Shown here in pieces: positions 19,845 through 29,833 of a stretch of 64,000 nt of DNA. Position 1 is the first letter of the stretch. Each line of letters opens with the position of its first letter. The stretch lies in assembly GCA_005878835.1 (NCBI GenBank), contig VBMV01000049.1, positions 35,449-99,448 of the forward strand. The letters are read 5' to 3'. The notes under the pieces were generated by a model. The model ran no database searches. It worked only from the letters and a program-made list of their open reading frames with translations, and was not told the DNA's origin. A program made the translations under genes and the position numbers. Source of the stretch: Gammaproteobacteria bacterium (lineage in GTDB: Bacteria; Pseudomonadota; Gammaproteobacteria; Steroidobacterales; Steroidobacteraceae).

Positions 19845-21641
19845 ATGCGGCACATACGTAACTTTTCCATCATCGCGCACGTTGACCACGGCAAATCGAC
19901 CCTCGCTGACCGGTTCATCCAGTTGTGCGGCGGCCTCGCCGACCGCGAAATGCAGGCGCAGGTGCTCGACTCGATGGAGCTGGAGCGCGAACGCGGGATC
20001 ACGATCAAGGCGCAGAGCGTCACGCTCTACTACGGCGCGCGTGACGGCGAGCGCTATCAACTGAACATGATCGACACGCCGGGGCACGTGGATTTCTCCT
20101 ACGAGGTGTCGCGCTCGCTGGCCGCCTGCGACGGGGCGCTGCTGGTGGTGGACGCGTCCCAGGGTGTCGAGGCGCAGAGTGTCGCCAACTGCTACACCGC
20201 CACCGAGCAGGGCCTGGAGGTGCTGCCGGTCATCAACAAGATCGACCTGCCCTCGGCCGATGCCGACCGTGTGGCCCGCGAAATCGAGGAGATCATCGGC
20301 ATCCAGGCCACCGATGCGGCGCGGGTGAGCGCCAAGACCGGCGAGGGGGTGCCGGAGCTTCTGGAGACCCTCATCCGGCGCATTCCCGCGCCCCGCGGCT
20401 CCCCGGACGCGCCGCTGCAGGCATTGATCATCGACTCGTGGTTCGACAACTACGTCGGCGTCGTGTCGCTGGTGCGGGTGATGAACGGCAGCCTGAAGAG
20501 CGGCGACCGGATCCGCGTGGTGTCCACCGGCCGCAGCCACCTCGTCGACCGGCTCGGGCGCTTCACGCCCAAGCCGGTGGTGGAACGCGAGCTCCCCGCC
20601 GGCGATGTGGGCTTCGTGGTCGCAGGCATCAAGGAGATCGACGGCGCGCCCGTCGGCGACACCATCACGCTGGAGCACCGGCCGGCGGCGGCACCGCTCC
20701 CCGGGTTCAAGCAGATCAAGCCGCGGGTGTTTGCCGGGTTGTTCCCGGTCAACTCGGAGGATTACGAGAAATTCCGCGACGCGCTCGCCAAACTGCGCCT
20801 CAACGACTCGGCGCTGCACTACGAGCCGGAGGTGTCCGGGGCCCTGGGCTTCGGTTTTCGCTGCGGGTTTCTGGGACTGTTGCACATGGACATCGTGCAG
20901 GAGCGTCTGGAGCGCGAGTACGAGCTGACGCTCGTGACCAGCGCGCCCACGGTGATCTACCAGGTGGCGCGCCGCGACTCAGGGGTCGTGTACGTCGACA
21001 ATCCGGCCAAGCTCCCCCCAGCCAACGAGGTGGACGAGATCCGTGAGCCGATCATCGTGGCCAACATCCTGGTGCCGCCGGATCACGTGGGCGCGGTGCT
21101 GAAGCTGTGCAATGACAAGCGCGGCACGCAGAACAAGATGCAGTACCTGGGCACCCAGGTGTCGCTGCAGTATCAGCTGCCGCTCGGGGAGGTGGTGCTG
21201 GATTTCTTCGATCGCCTGAAGTCGGCGAGCCGCGGCTACGCCTCGTTCGACTACGAGTTCAGCCATTTCGAAGCCGCGCCGCTGGTGAAACTCGACATCC
21301 TCATCAACGGCGACAAGGTGGATGCGCTGTCGATCATTGTGCACCGCGACAGCGCCTACCAGCGCGGCCGCGAGCTGGTGGACAAGATGCACGAGCTCAT
21401 CCCGCGGCAGATGTTCGAGGTCGCGGTGCAGGCGGCCATCGGCAGCGCGGTCATCGCCCGTGCCACCGTCAAGGCACTGCGCAAGAACGTGCTCGCAAAA
21501 TGCTATGGCGGCGACGTGACCCGCAAACGCAAGCTGCTCGAGAAACAGAAGGAAGGCAAGAAACGCATGAAGCAGCTGGGACACGTCGAGATTCCGCAGG
21601 AAGCGTTTCTGGCGGTTTTGCAGGTAGGCCGCAAACACTAG
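19845..21641 (+). CDS. lepA: Elongation factor 4 (LepA)
   Basis: LepA is a ribosome-associated GTPase that back-translocates or aids ribosome assembly. The 598-residue product (599 in E. coli) has the GTPase motifs [39 protein letters not shown] and INKIDLP in order. The LepA-specific C-terminal domain includes [20 protein letters not shown] and [10 protein letters not shown]. It begins a long run of plus-strand genes, with lepB 22 bases downstream, as in E. coli. Confidence 0.97.
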   Translation: MRHIRNFSIIAHVDHGKSTLADRFIQLCGGLADREMQAQVLDSMELERERGITIKAQSVTLYYGARDGERYQLNMIDTPGHVDFSYEVSRSLAACDGALLVVDASQGVEAQSVANCYTATEQGLEVLPVINKIDLPSADADRVAREIEEIIGIQATDAARVSAKTGEGVPELLETLIRRIPAPRGSPDAPLQALIIDSWFDNYVGVVSLVRVMNGSLKSGDRIRVVSTGRSHLVDRLGRFTPKPVVERELPAGDVGFVVAGIKEIDGAPVGDTITLEHRPAAAPLPGFKQIKPRVFAGLFPVNSEDYEKFRDALAKLRLNDSALHYEPEVSGALGFGFRCGFLGLLHMDIVQERLEREYELTLVTSAPTVIYQVARRDSGVVYVDNPAKLPPANEVDEIREPIIVANILVPPDHVGAVLKLCNDKRGTQNKMQYLGTQVSLQYQLPLGEVVLDFFDRLKSASRGYASFDYEFSHFEAAPLVKLDILINGDKVDALSIIVHRDSAYQRGRELVDKMHELIPRQMFEVAVQAAIGSAVIARATVKALRKNVLAKCYGGDVTRKRKLLEKQKEGKKRMKQLGHVEIPQEAFLAVLQVGRKH

Positions 21642-21663
21642 CGCACTCGAACGAAGGGTTCCC

Positions 21664-22755
21664 ATGTTAGAGACGCTGATGCCGCTCATCGTTCTTCTGT
21701 CGTGGCTGGCGCTGCCGGTGACGCTGATATGTATCGTCGATGACTGGCTGCTGCGCCCGCGGCGCGTGATCGCCTCCGGCCGGCAGACCGTGCCCGACGC
21801 GCCGCTGATGAGAGCGCTGTACGGCGCGTTGCCGGTACTGCTCGCCTGTGCGGTGCTGCGCCTGCTGCTCGCCGAGCGGCTGGACTTCAGCGCGGTGCTG
21901 CTGGCGATCACGGTGCTCACCGGCCTGGTGTGGGCCCTGGACGCGGCGCTGCTGGCTCCGTGGCGCACGGCCAGCGCGCGCGCCGCCGGCCGGGAGCCGA
22001 TGTTGACGTCCGAGCCGGGGACCGTCGACTACGCGCGCAGCTTCTTTCCGGTCGCCCTGGTGGTGCTGCTGCTGCGCTCCTTCGTCTTCGAGCCGTTCCG
22101 CATTCCTTCCGATTCCATGATGCCCACGCTCCTCGACGGGGATTTCATCATCGTCAACAAGTACGCCTACGGGCTGCGCCTGCCGGTGATCAATCGCAAG
22201 ATCCTCCAGGTCGGCGAGCCGCGGCGCGGCGACGTGGTGGTATTCCGCTGGCCGGTGGACCCTTCGACCAACTTCATCAAGCGCCTGGTCGGCCTGCCCG
22301 GCGATCACGTCGAAGTGCGCGACAACCGCATCATGATCAACGGCCGGCCGGTGGACTTCACCATCGAGAAGGACCGGTACAGCGACGGCTGTTATGTGAA
22401 CCTGGCGCGGGCCGAGGAGCGTCTCGGCAGCCATGAGCACGAGGCCATATTCTGTCCGGTGGCCCTCGATCGTCAGCCGGTGCTGCCGGCGTGCAACCGC
22501 CGCGGCGTGCGCGGCTACGTCTGCGGGGACGAGGACGCCCCCGCAGGCAGCCGCATGGAGCCGTTTGTCGGCGACGTGCCGCCGGGGCATTATCTGATGA
22601 TGGGCGACAATCGCGACAACAGCGACGACGGGCGCCGCTGGGGCTATGTGCCCGAGGAGAACCTGGTCGGCAGGGCGACCCGGATCTGGTTCAATTGGGA
22701 TCTGCGCCGCTCCGGCGGTCCCATGTGGAGCCGCATCGGCTCCGCCATTCCGTGA
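21664..22755 (+). CDS. lepB: Signal peptidase I
   Basis: LepB cleaves signal peptides from exported proteins on the periplasmic face of the inner membrane. Catalytic Ser is in PFRIPSDSMMPTLLDGD and the general-base Lys in STNFIKRLVGLPGDHVEV; the box E signature MMGDNRDNSDDGRRWGYV is intact. The N terminus has about four hydrophobic segments (PLIVLLSWLALPVTLICIV, LPVLLACAVLRLLL, FSAVLLAITVLTGLVWAL, SFFPVALVVLLLRSFVF), more than the two in E. coli, which explains the length of 363 against 324. Confidence 0.96.
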   Translation: MLETLMPLIVLLSWLALPVTLICIVDDWLLRPRRVIASGRQTVPDAPLMRALYGALPVLLACAVLRLLLAERLDFSAVLLAITVLTGLVWALDAALLAPWRTASARAAGREPMLTSEPGTVDYARSFFPVALVVLLLRSFVFEPFRIPSDSMMPTLLDGDFIIVNKYAYGLRLPVINRKILQVGEPRRGDVVVFRWPVDPSTNFIKRLVGLPGDHVEVRDNRIMINGRPVDFTIEKDRYSDGCYVNLARAEERLGSHEHEAIFCPVALDRQPVLPACNRRGVRGYVCGDEDAPAGSRMEPFVGDVPPGHYLMMGDNRDNSDDGRRWGYVPEENLVGRATRIWFNWDLRRSGGPMWSRIGSAIP

Positions 22756-22811
22756 GCGACGCGCAGCGCGCGTTGCGGTCCGCACCAGCAGCAGTCGGGG
22801 GGTTAGCATCG

Positions 22812-23189
22812 ATGCGTAACAGGCAGCAGGGTATCACCGCAATCGGCTGGCTGGTTCTGCTCACGCCGTTTGCGATCGTGCTCTACGGCGGCATCCGCCT
22901 CGCGCCGCTGTATCTGAACTACATGAAGGTGGCGCGGGCGCTTGACCAGGCGGTGAGCAACGCCAAGAGCGGCGCGGCCGATGCGCAGGCGCTCCGTACC
23001 GCGATCGACAGGCATTTCGAGATCGACATGGTCGAGTATCCGACCATCAAGGACATCCAGGTGAGGCGCGAGGGCGCGGCGTGGGTGATCGAGGCCAAGT
23101 ACGACGATGAGGCGCCGCTGCTCGCGAACATATCGTTGCACGTGACCTTCGACAAGATCGCGCGCACCGCCGGCGGCAGCGGCGACTAG
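22812..23189 (+). CDS. DUF4845 membrane protein
   Basis: A 125-residue protein with one N-terminal transmembrane helix (GITAIGWLVLLTPFAIVLYGG) preceded by a type IV pilin-like basic start (MRNRQQG). The following RLAPLYLNYMKVARALD and FEIDMVEYPTIKDIQVRREG are typical of DUF4845 proteins located between lepB and rnc in gammaproteobacteria. The function is unknown. The ATG at 22812 was taken because it leads directly into the helix. Its position suggests a link with secretion, but there is no direct evidence. Confidence 0.85.
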   Translation: MRNRQQGITAIGWLVLLTPFAIVLYGGIRLAPLYLNYMKVARALDQAVSNAKSGAADAQALRTAIDRHFEIDMVEYPTIKDIQVRREGAAWVIEAKYDDEAPLLANISLHVTFDKIARTAGGSGD

Positions 23190-23228
23190 CGGCGTAATCC
23201 ATCATCAAGGGCATGCCGATCGGCGGAC

Positions 23229-23936
23229 ATGAGGAGTGTTGACTGGCCGGGACGCTGGCTGCAGGACCGCCTGGGCTACGAGCCGCGCGACCTGGCGCTG
23301 TTTCGCGCGGCCCTGACCCACCGCAGCGCCTCGGGCCCCAACAACGAGCGGCTCGAGTTTCTCGGCGACGCCGTCCTCAATCTCATCATCGCGCACCACC
23401 TGTATGCGGCCTTCCCGCAGGCATCCGAAGGGGACTTGAGCCGCCTGCGCGCCAGGCTGGTGAGCCGCGAGCCGCTCGCCGAGGTGGCCCTCACGCTGGG
23501 CCTCGGTGAAACCCTGCAACTCGGGTCCGGCGAGCTCAGGAGCGGGGGCTTTCGCCGCCAGTCGATCCTCGCCGACGCGCTGGAAGCGGTCTGCGGCGCG
23601 CTGTTTCTCGATGGCGGGCTCGCCGCCGTGGAGCGGGTGATCGCGCGGCTGTTCGCGCCGCGCATCGCAGAGCTCCCCGACCCGGAGGCGCTCAAGGACG
23701 CCAAGACACGCTTGCAGGAGTACCTGCAGTCGCGCAATCTGGCGCTGCCGCGCTACGCCGTCCTCAACATAGAAGGCGAGGACCACGCGCAGACCTTCGA
23801 GGTGAGCTGCGAGGTGCCCGAGCTCGGGCGCCGCGTGCAGGGGCGCGGCTCGAGCCGCCGCCGCGCGGAGCAGAAGGCAGCCGAGTGCATGCTCACCCAG
23901 ATCGAGACATCCCCCGCACCGGACGGGCACGCTTGA
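23229..23936 (+). CDS. rnc: Ribonuclease III
   Basis: RNase III cleaves double-stranded RNA, notably the rRNA precursor. The 235-residue protein has the signature NNERLEFLGDAVLNLIIA near residue 40, the second acidic catalytic cluster in LADALEAVCGALFLDGG, and a C-terminal double-stranded-RNA-binding domain (DAKTRLQEYLQ through RRRAEQKAAECML). Its stop overlaps the era start. E. coli Rnc has 226 residues and the same rnc-era-recO order. Confidence 0.97.
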   Translation: MRSVDWPGRWLQDRLGYEPRDLALFRAALTHRSASGPNNERLEFLGDAVLNLIIAHHLYAAFPQASEGDLSRLRARLVSREPLAEVALTLGLGETLQLGSGELRSGGFRRQSILADALEAVCGALFLDGGLAAVERVIARLFAPRIAELPDPEALKDAKTRLQEYLQSRNLALPRYAVLNIEGEDHAQTFEVSCEVPELGRRVQGRGSSRRRAEQKAAECMLTQIETSPAPDGHA

Positions 23937-24838
23937 GCCCCGCCGCCCCAGCACCGCAATTCCGCAGTGGCTACGCTGCGCTGGTGGGACGGCCGAACGT
24001 CGGCAAGTCGACGCTTCTCAATGTGCTCGTCGGGCACAAGCTCAGCATCGTGACACCGCGTCCGCAGACCACGCGCCACCGCATCCTGGGCGTGCTCACT
24101 TTGCCCCAGGCGCAGATCGCCTTCGTGGATACGCCCGGCCTGCACGCCCACGCGAGCCGCGCACTCAACAAGGCGATGAACCGTACCGCGACCGCCGCGC
24201 TCGAGGCCGCCGACGTCGCGGTGCTGGTGGTGGAAGCCTCGAAGTGGCTGCCGGACGATGAGCTGGCGCTCGAGCGCATCGCCCGCACCGCGCACCCGGT
24301 GATCGCGGCCGTCAACAAGATCGATCGCGTGCGTCCGCGCGAGCGGCTGCTGCCGTATCTGGGCGAGCTCGCCGCGCGGCACGCGTTTCTCGCCCTCGTG
24401 CCGGTCTGCGCGCTCAAGGCGGACAACATCGAGGCGCTGCGCGACGCCATTGCGGCGCACCTGCCGCTGTCCCCGGCACTGTTCCCGGACGGCGAGCTCA
24501 CCGACCGCGGTCTGCCTTTCCGGATTGCGGAAACGATCCGCGAGAAGCTGACGCTGGAACTGAACCAGGAGGTGCCCTACGGTATCGCGGTGGAGGTGGA
24601 ACGCCTGACGGAAGAAGACGGACAGCTGGCGGTGGATGCGGCAATTTGGGTGGATCGCGAGGGCCAGAAGCCGATCGTCATCGGCGCCCGCGGTGAGCGG
24701 CTGAAGCGCGTGGGTCGCTCGGCGCGGCTGGCGCTGAACGGGATCCTCGAGCAGCGTCTGCACCTGAACCTGTGGGTCAAGGTGCGGGAGAACTGGGCGG
24801 ACAACGCCCGCGCCCTGCGGGAGCTGGGACTGGAATGA
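23933..24838 (+). CDS. era: GTPase Era
   Basis: Era binds 16S rRNA and assists 30S subunit maturation. Motifs in order: GRPNVGKSTLLN (G1), PQTTRHRILG (G2), DTPGLHA (G3), NKIDRVRP (G4), and the C-terminal KH domain with KPIVIGARGERLKRVG. The TTG at 23933, overlapping the rnc stop as TTGA, gives exactly 301 residues, the E. coli length. An in-frame ATG at 23885 would add 16 residues reaching into rnc and is less likely. Confidence 0.95.
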   Translation: MSPAAPAPQFRSGYAALVGRPNVGKSTLLNVLVGHKLSIVTPRPQTTRHRILGVLTLPQAQIAFVDTPGLHAHASRALNKAMNRTATAALEAADVAVLVVEASKWLPDDELALERIARTAHPVIAAVNKIDRVRPRERLLPYLGELAARHAFLALVPVCALKADNIEALRDAIAAHLPLSPALFPDGELTDRGLPFRIAETIREKLTLELNQEVPYGIAVEVERLTEEDGQLAVDAAIWVDREGQKPIVIGARGERLKRVGRSARLALNGILEQRLHLNLWVKVRENWADNARALRELGLE

Positions 24839-25563
24839 CCCGCAGCACCGGCCGTATCCATCTCACTCCCGGCTACCTGCTGCACCACCGGCCGTGGCGT
24901 GATACCAGCCGCATCCTCGAGGTGCTCACGCGCGAGCACGGGCGCCTGACGCTGTTCGCGCGCGGCGTGCGCGGGCCGAGCGCCAAACTCGCTTCAGTGC
25001 TGCAGCCCTTCCAGCTGCTGCTGTTGTCATGGAGCGGGCGGGGCGAGGCGCCGCAGCTCACCGCTGCGGAGCGCGCCCGGCACGACCCCGCGCTGCCGCC
25101 CGAGTGTCTGCTGGCGGCGTTCTACCTGAACGAGCTGCTCATCAGGCTCACGACGCGCCACGATCCGCTCCCCCTGCTGTTCGATCACTATCACGGCGCG
25201 CTCACCCTGCTGCGCGCCGGGGCGCCGCTCGAGCCGGCGCTGCGCCTGTTCGAGAAGCGGCTGCTGGAGGTGCTCGGCTACGGCCTGGATCTGGCCACCG
25301 AGGCGCACAGCGGCAAGCGCATCGAGCCGCAGGGGTACTATCATTTCCGTGCCGGGCAGGGGCTGGTTCGCGCCTCTGCGGACAGCGCCGGCGCGCTCGC
25401 CGGGCGCTCGCTCCTGAGCCTGGCGCGCGAGAGCCTGAGCGGCGCGCGGGCGCTCGGGGATGCGCGGCGGGTGTTGCAGGCGGCGCTCGCCGCCTGCCTG
25501 GAAGGCCGCCCGCTCGCCACCCGCGTCGTGGCAAGGTCGATAGCGCGAAAGGCGGCGCAATGA
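24835..25563 (+). CDS. recO: DNA repair protein RecO
   Basis: RecO works with RecR to load RecA at gaps coated by SSB. The 242 residues equal the E. coli length. The N-terminal OB fold shows [35 protein letters not shown]. The helical C-terminal part includes [18 protein letters not shown] and [18 protein letters not shown], all family landmarks. No zinc-binding cysteines are present, as in other enterobacterial-type RecO proteins. It overlaps both era and pdxJ by four bases. Confidence 0.95.
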   Translation: MTRSTGRIHLTPGYLLHHRPWRDTSRILEVLTREHGRLTLFARGVRGPSAKLASVLQPFQLLLLSWSGRGEAPQLTAAERARHDPALPPECLLAAFYLNELLIRLTTRHDPLPLLFDHYHGALTLLRAGAPLEPALRLFEKRLLEVLGYGLDLATEAHSGKRIEPQGYYHFRAGQGLVRASADSAGALAGRSLLSLARESLSGARALGDARRVLQAALAACLEGRPLATRVVARSIARKAAQ

Positions 25564-26294
25564 CGGGCGGCGGTATTTCACTGGGGGTCAACATCGATCA
25601 CGTGGCGACGCTGCGCCAGGCGCGTCGCGGCCGCGATCCGGACCCGGTGCACGCGGCACTCGCCGCCGAGACCGCGGGCGCGGACAGCATCACGCTGCAT
25701 TTGCGCGAGGACCGCCGCCACATCCAGGATCATGACGTGCGGACATTGCGCGGGCTGCTGCAGACGCGCATGAATCTCGAGCTGGCAGTGACCGACGAAA
25801 TGCTCGCCATCGCCGCCGAGGTGCGCCCGGCGGACGGCTGCTTCGTGCCCGAACGGCGCCAGGAGATCACCACCGAGGGGGGGCTGGACGTCGCCGCCCA
25901 GGCGGCACGCGTGCGCGATGCCACCACCCACCTGCGCCAGGCCGGGGTGCGCGTCGCGCTGTTCATCGATCCTGACCCCAGGCAGGTCGAAGCAGCCGCG
26001 CACGCCGGCGCCCCGGTGATCGAGCTGCACACCGGCGCGTACGCGCAAGCCGCCGGCGCCCAAGCCGCGACCGAGCTCGAGCGGCTGCGCGCGGCCGCGC
26101 GCCTGGGTGCTGGTCTCGGGCTCGAGGTGCATGCCGGCCACGGCCTGAACTACCACAACGTGCGCCCCGTGGCCGCGCTGCGCGAGATCGTCGAGCTCAA
26201 CATCGGCCACGCCCTGATCGCGCACGCCCTGTTCGTGGGCCTGAGCGCGGCGGTGCGTGAAATGAAGGCGCTGATGGCGGCGGCGCGCGCATGA
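25560..26294 (+). CDS. pdxJ: Pyridoxine 5'-phosphate synthase
   Basis: PdxJ condenses 1-deoxyxylulose 5-phosphate with 3-amino-2-oxopropyl phosphate, the ring-closing step of vitamin B6 synthesis. The 244-residue TIM-barrel protein has [18 protein letters not shown] at the start, [17 protein letters not shown] near residue 45, and the C-terminal phosphate site [12 protein letters not shown]. Length matches E. coli (243). It starts in the recO stop codon and overlaps acpS by four bases. Confidence 0.97.
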   Translation: MTGGGISLGVNIDHVATLRQARRGRDPDPVHAALAAETAGADSITLHLREDRRHIQDHDVRTLRGLLQTRMNLELAVTDEMLAIAAEVRPADGCFVPERRQEITTEGGLDVAAQAARVRDATTHLRQAGVRVALFIDPDPRQVEAAAHAGAPVIELHTGAYAQAAGAQAATELERLRAAARLGAGLGLEVHAGHGLNYHNVRPVAALREIVELNIGHALIAHALFVGLSAAVREMKALMAAARA

Positions 26295-26674
26295 TCTTCG
26301 GCATCGGTGTCGATGTGCTGGAGAGCGGGCGCATCGCGCACACGCTGGAGCGCTTCGGCACGCGCTTCATCGAACATCTGCTCATGCCCGAGGAGCACGC
26401 GCAGCTGTCTCGTACGCAGCGCCGCGAGCGCTTTCTCGCCATGCGTTTCGCCGCCAAAGAGGCCATCGTCAAGGCCATGGGGACCGGCTTTGCGCACGGC
26501 ATGTGGATCCGCGACGTGGGCGTGGTGCAGAACGCGTGGGGCAAGCCCGAGGTGATCTTCTCGGCGCGCGGGGAGCGCGTGCGCCACGGATTGGGGATCG
26601 GGGCAGCACACGTGACGCTCACCGATGAGGCGGGCCTGGTGGTGGCGGTGGCGGTGCTCATGAGAGCCGCGTGA
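26291..26674 (+). CDS. acpS: Holo-acyl-carrier-protein synthase
   Basis: AcpS transfers 4'-phosphopantetheine from CoA to apo-ACP, activating fatty-acid synthesis. The 127 residues carry the magnesium and CoA motifs [14 protein letters not shown] near the start and [16 protein letters not shown] around residue 57. Length fits the family (126 in E. coli). Overlapping ends with pdxJ and the next gene suggest one transcript. Confidence 0.96.
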   Translation: MIFGIGVDVLESGRIAHTLERFGTRFIEHLLMPEEHAQLSRTQRRERFLAMRFAAKEAIVKAMGTGFAHGMWIRDVGVVQNAWGKPEVIFSARGERVRHGLGIGAAHVTLTDEAGLVVAVAVLMRAA

Positions 26675-27444
26675 ACACCCTGGTGTTCGATATCGAGACC
26701 GTGCCGGATGTCGCCCTGGGGCGGCGGCTCTACGGCCTCGAGGGTCTCGCGGACGCTCAGGTGGCGAAGGCCATGTTTGCACTGCGCCGCCAGGACACGG
26801 GCGGGGATTTTTTGTCCCTGGAGCAGCACCGCGTGGTGGCGATCGCGTGCGCGCTGCGTACCAGCGAGGGTCTGCGCCTGTGGAGTCTCGGCGACTGCGG
26901 GTCCCCCGAAGGCGAGCTGGTGCAACGCTTCTTCGACGGCATCGAGAAGTTCTCGCCCGCTCTGGTGTCCTGGAACGGCTCGGCATTCGATCTGCCGGTG
27001 CTCACCTACCGCGCACTGCTCGCCGGGGTCACCGCGCCGCGCTTCTGGGAGACCGGAGCGGAAGACCCCGCGTTTCGCTACAACAACTACCTCAGCCGCT
27101 ACCACTGGCGGCACACCGATCTCATGGACGTGCTGTCGGGCTTCCAGAGCCGCGGCCGGGTGTCGCTCGCCACCATGGCGTGTCTGCTGGGGCTGCCGGG
27201 CAAGCTCGGCTTCGAGGGCGGCCAGGTGTGGGACGCCTGGCAGAGCGGCAACCTCGCGGCCATCCGCCGCTACTGCGAGACCGACGTGCTCAACACCTGG
27301 CTCATTTACCTGCGCTTCGCGCAGCTGCGCGGGCAGCTCTCGCGCGCGCAGCACGCCGAGGAGCTCGAGCGCGTGAAGACGCTGCTGCAGGACGGCAACG
27401 AGCCGCACCTGGCCGAGTTCCTGCGCGCCTGGGAGGCGGCTTGA
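26671..27444 (+). CDS. PolB-like 3'-5' exonuclease
   Basis: The 257-residue protein begins [19 protein letters not shown] with the DxE motif of DEDD exonucleases. It continues with PALVSWNGSAFDLPVLTYRA (second Asp) and RYCETDVLNTWLIYLRF (third Asp), matching the family of predicted 3'-5' exonucleases related to DNA polymerase B. Activity on DNA or RNA is expected but members are poorly studied. It begins with a GTG four bases inside acpS and overlaps the rlmD TTG. A metazoan-like name has no basis; no gene symbol is assigned. Confidence 0.88.
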   Translation: MNTLVFDIETVPDVALGRRLYGLEGLADAQVAKAMFALRRQDTGGDFLSLEQHRVVAIACALRTSEGLRLWSLGDCGSPEGELVQRFFDGIEKFSPALVSWNGSAFDLPVLTYRALLAGVTAPRFWETGAEDPAFRYNNYLSRYHWRHTDLMDVLSGFQSRGRVSLATMACLLGLPGKLGFEGGQVWDAWQSGNLAAIRRYCETDVLNTWLIYLRFAQLRGQLSRAQHAEELERVKTLLQDGNEPHLAEFLRAWEAA

Positions 27445-28781
27445 GCGCCGCCGCCGCCGAGACCGCCACCGTCGCTGCGCTCACCCACGAGGGCGAGGGA
27501 GTGGTGCGCGGCGGCAAGACCGTATTCGTCGCGGGGGCGCTCCCGGGCGAGCGCATCCGCCTGCGGCGTACGCGGCGCCACCGACAGCACGATGACGCCG
27601 AGCTGCTCGAGGTGCTGGAGCCGTCCGGGGCGCGGGTCGCGCCGCGTTGCGCGCACTTCGGCGTGTGCGGCGGCTGCGCCTTGCAGCACCTGGCGCCCGC
27701 CGCGCAGCGGGAGGCGAAACAGACCGAGCTCGCCGAGACGCTCGCGCGGGTGGGGCGCGTCCAGCCCGCCAGATGGCTGGCGCCGCTCGCCGGGCCGGTG
27801 TGGGCTTACCGCCGCCGGGCGCGCCTGGGCGTGAAGTTCGTGCGCAAGAAAGGCTGCGTGGTGGTGGGATTTCGCGAGCGCGCCGCTCCCTACGTGGCCC
27901 AGCTGACGCGCTGCGAAGTGCTGGCAGCGCCCGTGGGAGAGCTGATCGCGCCGCTCGCGGCCATGCTGACCGAGCTGAGCATCCGCGAGCAGGTGCCGCA
28001 GATCGAAGTGGCGATCGCCGACAACGCCAGCGCGCTCGTGCTGCGGGTGCTGAGCGCGCCCTCGGAAGCAGATGCGGCGCGGTTGCGGCAGTTCGGCGCG
28101 ACTCACGGGGTACGGCTGTACCTGCAGCCCGCCGGCCTGGATTCCGTCGTGCCGCTGGATCCGCCCCTCGAGCCGCTGCGCTACACCCTGGCGCGCTCGG
28201 GAGTGGAGTTGGAATTCTCACCGGTCGACTTCATCCAGGTGAACGGCGCGCTGAATGAGGCCCTGGTGGAGCGGGCGGCAGAGCTGCTGGAGCTCGATCG
28301 CGCCTCAAGGCTGCTCGACCTGTACTGCGGGCTGGGAAACTTCACGCTGGCGCTCGCGCGCTCGGTCGCTCGCGCGGTGGGCGTGGAGGGCGCGGGCGCG
28401 CTCATCGAGGGTGCCCGCGGCAACGCCGCTCGCAACGGCATCGCCAACGCCGAATTTCACCTCGCCAACCTCGCCACACCGCCCGAGCCGACGCTGCCCT
28501 GGATGCGCCAGAGCTTCACCCATGTGCTGCTCGACCCGCCGCGCACCGGGGCGGCGGCGGTGTTGGCGGCGCTGGCGGCGCTGGCGCCGCAGCGGGTGTT
28601 GTATATTTCCTGTCACCCGGGGAGTCTGGCGCGCGATCTTTCGGTACTGGTGCACGAGCACGGCTTCGCGCTCCAGGCGGCGGGTGTCGTCGACATGTTT
28701 CCGCACACCACGCACGTCGAATCGCTGGCGCTGCTGACGGCAGGTGGCCGGCACGCCCGACGCACGGCGCCTCCGGCATGA
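27441..28781 (+). CDS. rlmD: 23S rRNA (uracil-1939-C5)-methyltransferase RlmD
   Basis: RlmD methylates U1939 of 23S rRNA and needs a 4Fe-4S cluster. A TRAM domain occupies the N terminus (AALTHEGEGVVRGGKTVFVAG). The cluster cysteines are in APRCAHFGVCGGCALQHL, with a fourth in LTRCEVL. The SAM site is LLDLYCGLGNFTLALA and the catalytic Cys lies in YISCHPGSLARDL. The TTG at 27441 overlaps the preceding stop (TTGA) and gives 446 residues (433 in E. coli). Confidence 0.94.
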   Translation: MSAAAAETATVAALTHEGEGVVRGGKTVFVAGALPGERIRLRRTRRHRQHDDAELLEVLEPSGARVAPRCAHFGVCGGCALQHLAPAAQREAKQTELAETLARVGRVQPARWLAPLAGPVWAYRRRARLGVKFVRKKGCVVVGFRERAAPYVAQLTRCEVLAAPVGELIAPLAAMLTELSIREQVPQIEVAIADNASALVLRVLSAPSEADAARLRQFGATHGVRLYLQPAGLDSVVPLDPPLEPLRYTLARSGVELEFSPVDFIQVNGALNEALVERAAELLELDRASRLLDLYCGLGNFTLALARSVARAVGVEGAGALIEGARGNAARNGIANAEFHLANLATPPEPTLPWMRQSFTHVLLDPPRTGAAAVLAALAALAPQRVLYISCHPGSLARDLSVLVHEHGFALQAAGVVDMFPHTTHVESLALLTAGGRHARRTAPPA

Positions 28782-29833
28782 GTCTGGGCCCCCTGATGAT
28801 CGACCTCGCCGGCAGCTCGGCCACCGCCGAGGAGCGCGAGCTGCTGCGCCATCCGCTGGTGGGCGGCGTCATCCTCTTCACGCGCAACTACACCGACCCG
28901 GAGCAGCTGACCGCACTGGTCGGCGCGATTCATGCCGAGCGCACCCCGCCGCTCATCGTGGCCGTGGATCACGAGGGCGGGCGGGTACAGCGCTTCCGCC
29001 AGGGATTTTCGCTCCTGCCCCCCGCGCGGCGTATCGGTCACGAATTCGACCTGGACGCGCGCGCCGGACTTGCGCTCTCGCGCGCCATGGGCTGGTTGAT
29101 GGCGGCGGAGCTGCGTGCGCACGGGGTCGACATCTCCTTTGCACCGTGCGTGGACCTCGATCATGGCGTGAGCATCATCGGGGACCGCGCCTTCCACGCG
29201 CTGCCGGATGCCGTGGGGCAGCTGGCGGTCGCCTGGATGCACGGGATGCGGGATGCGGGCATGGCGGCCACGGCCAAGCACTTCCCGGGACACGGGGCGG
29301 TGGTGGCCGACTCGCACCTCACCCTGCCGGTCGACCGCCGCCCCCTGCCGGACCTGGCCCCGGACCTCGCCCCCTACCGGCGACTGATGGCCAACGCCCT
29401 GCCGGCGGTCATGGTGGCCCACGTGCTGTTTCCGGCGGTGGATTCGGCCCCGGCGAGCCTCTCCAGCCGCTGGATTCGCGACGTGCTGCGCGGAGAGCTC
29501 GGGTTCCAGGGGGTAGTGTTTGCCGATGATCTGTCCATGGGAGGGGCCGCCGCAGCCTACGGGGACGTCGTCACCCGGGCACGGCAGGCACTGTCGGCGG
29601 GTTGCGACATGCTACCAGTCTGTAACAACCGTGCGAGTGTCATCGAGCTGCTCGAGCACCTGGATGCCGAGCCGCAGCCGGCATCGATCCTGCGCCTGGT
29701 GCGCCTGCACGGGCGCGCCGGCACCGTGCGTTCCGGGCTCCAGGCCTCGGCTGAATGGACGCGCGCGCGCGAGTTGCTGGCGCGCGCCGCGGCCGCCCCC
29801 GACCTGACGCTGGACGCCGGACGCGACACATGA
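28778..29833 (+). CDS. nagZ: Beta-N-acetylhexosaminidase NagZ
   Basis: NagZ is a cytoplasmic glycoside hydrolase family 3 enzyme that removes GlcNAc from muropeptides during cell-wall recycling. The family signature KHFPGHGAVVADSHLTLP lies near residue 167, after VGGVILFTRNY and AVDHEGGRVQRFRQGF. The catalytic nucleophile Asp is expected in VVFADDLSMGGA. Length is 351 (341 in E. coli). It overlaps rlmD and the following GGDEF gene by four bases each. Confidence 0.96.
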   Translation: MSLGPLMIDLAGSSATAEERELLRHPLVGGVILFTRNYTDPEQLTALVGAIHAERTPPLIVAVDHEGGRVQRFRQGFSLLPPARRIGHEFDLDARAGLALSRAMGWLMAAELRAHGVDISFAPCVDLDHGVSIIGDRAFHALPDAVGQLAVAWMHGMRDAGMAATAKHFPGHGAVVADSHLTLPVDRRPLPDLAPDLAPYRRLMANALPAVMVAHVLFPAVDSAPASLSSRWIRDVLRGELGFQGVVFADDLSMGGAAAAYGDVVTRARQALSAGCDMLPVCNNRASVIELLEHLDAEPQPASILRLVRLHGRAGTVRSGLQASAEWTRARELLARAAAAPDLTLDAGRDT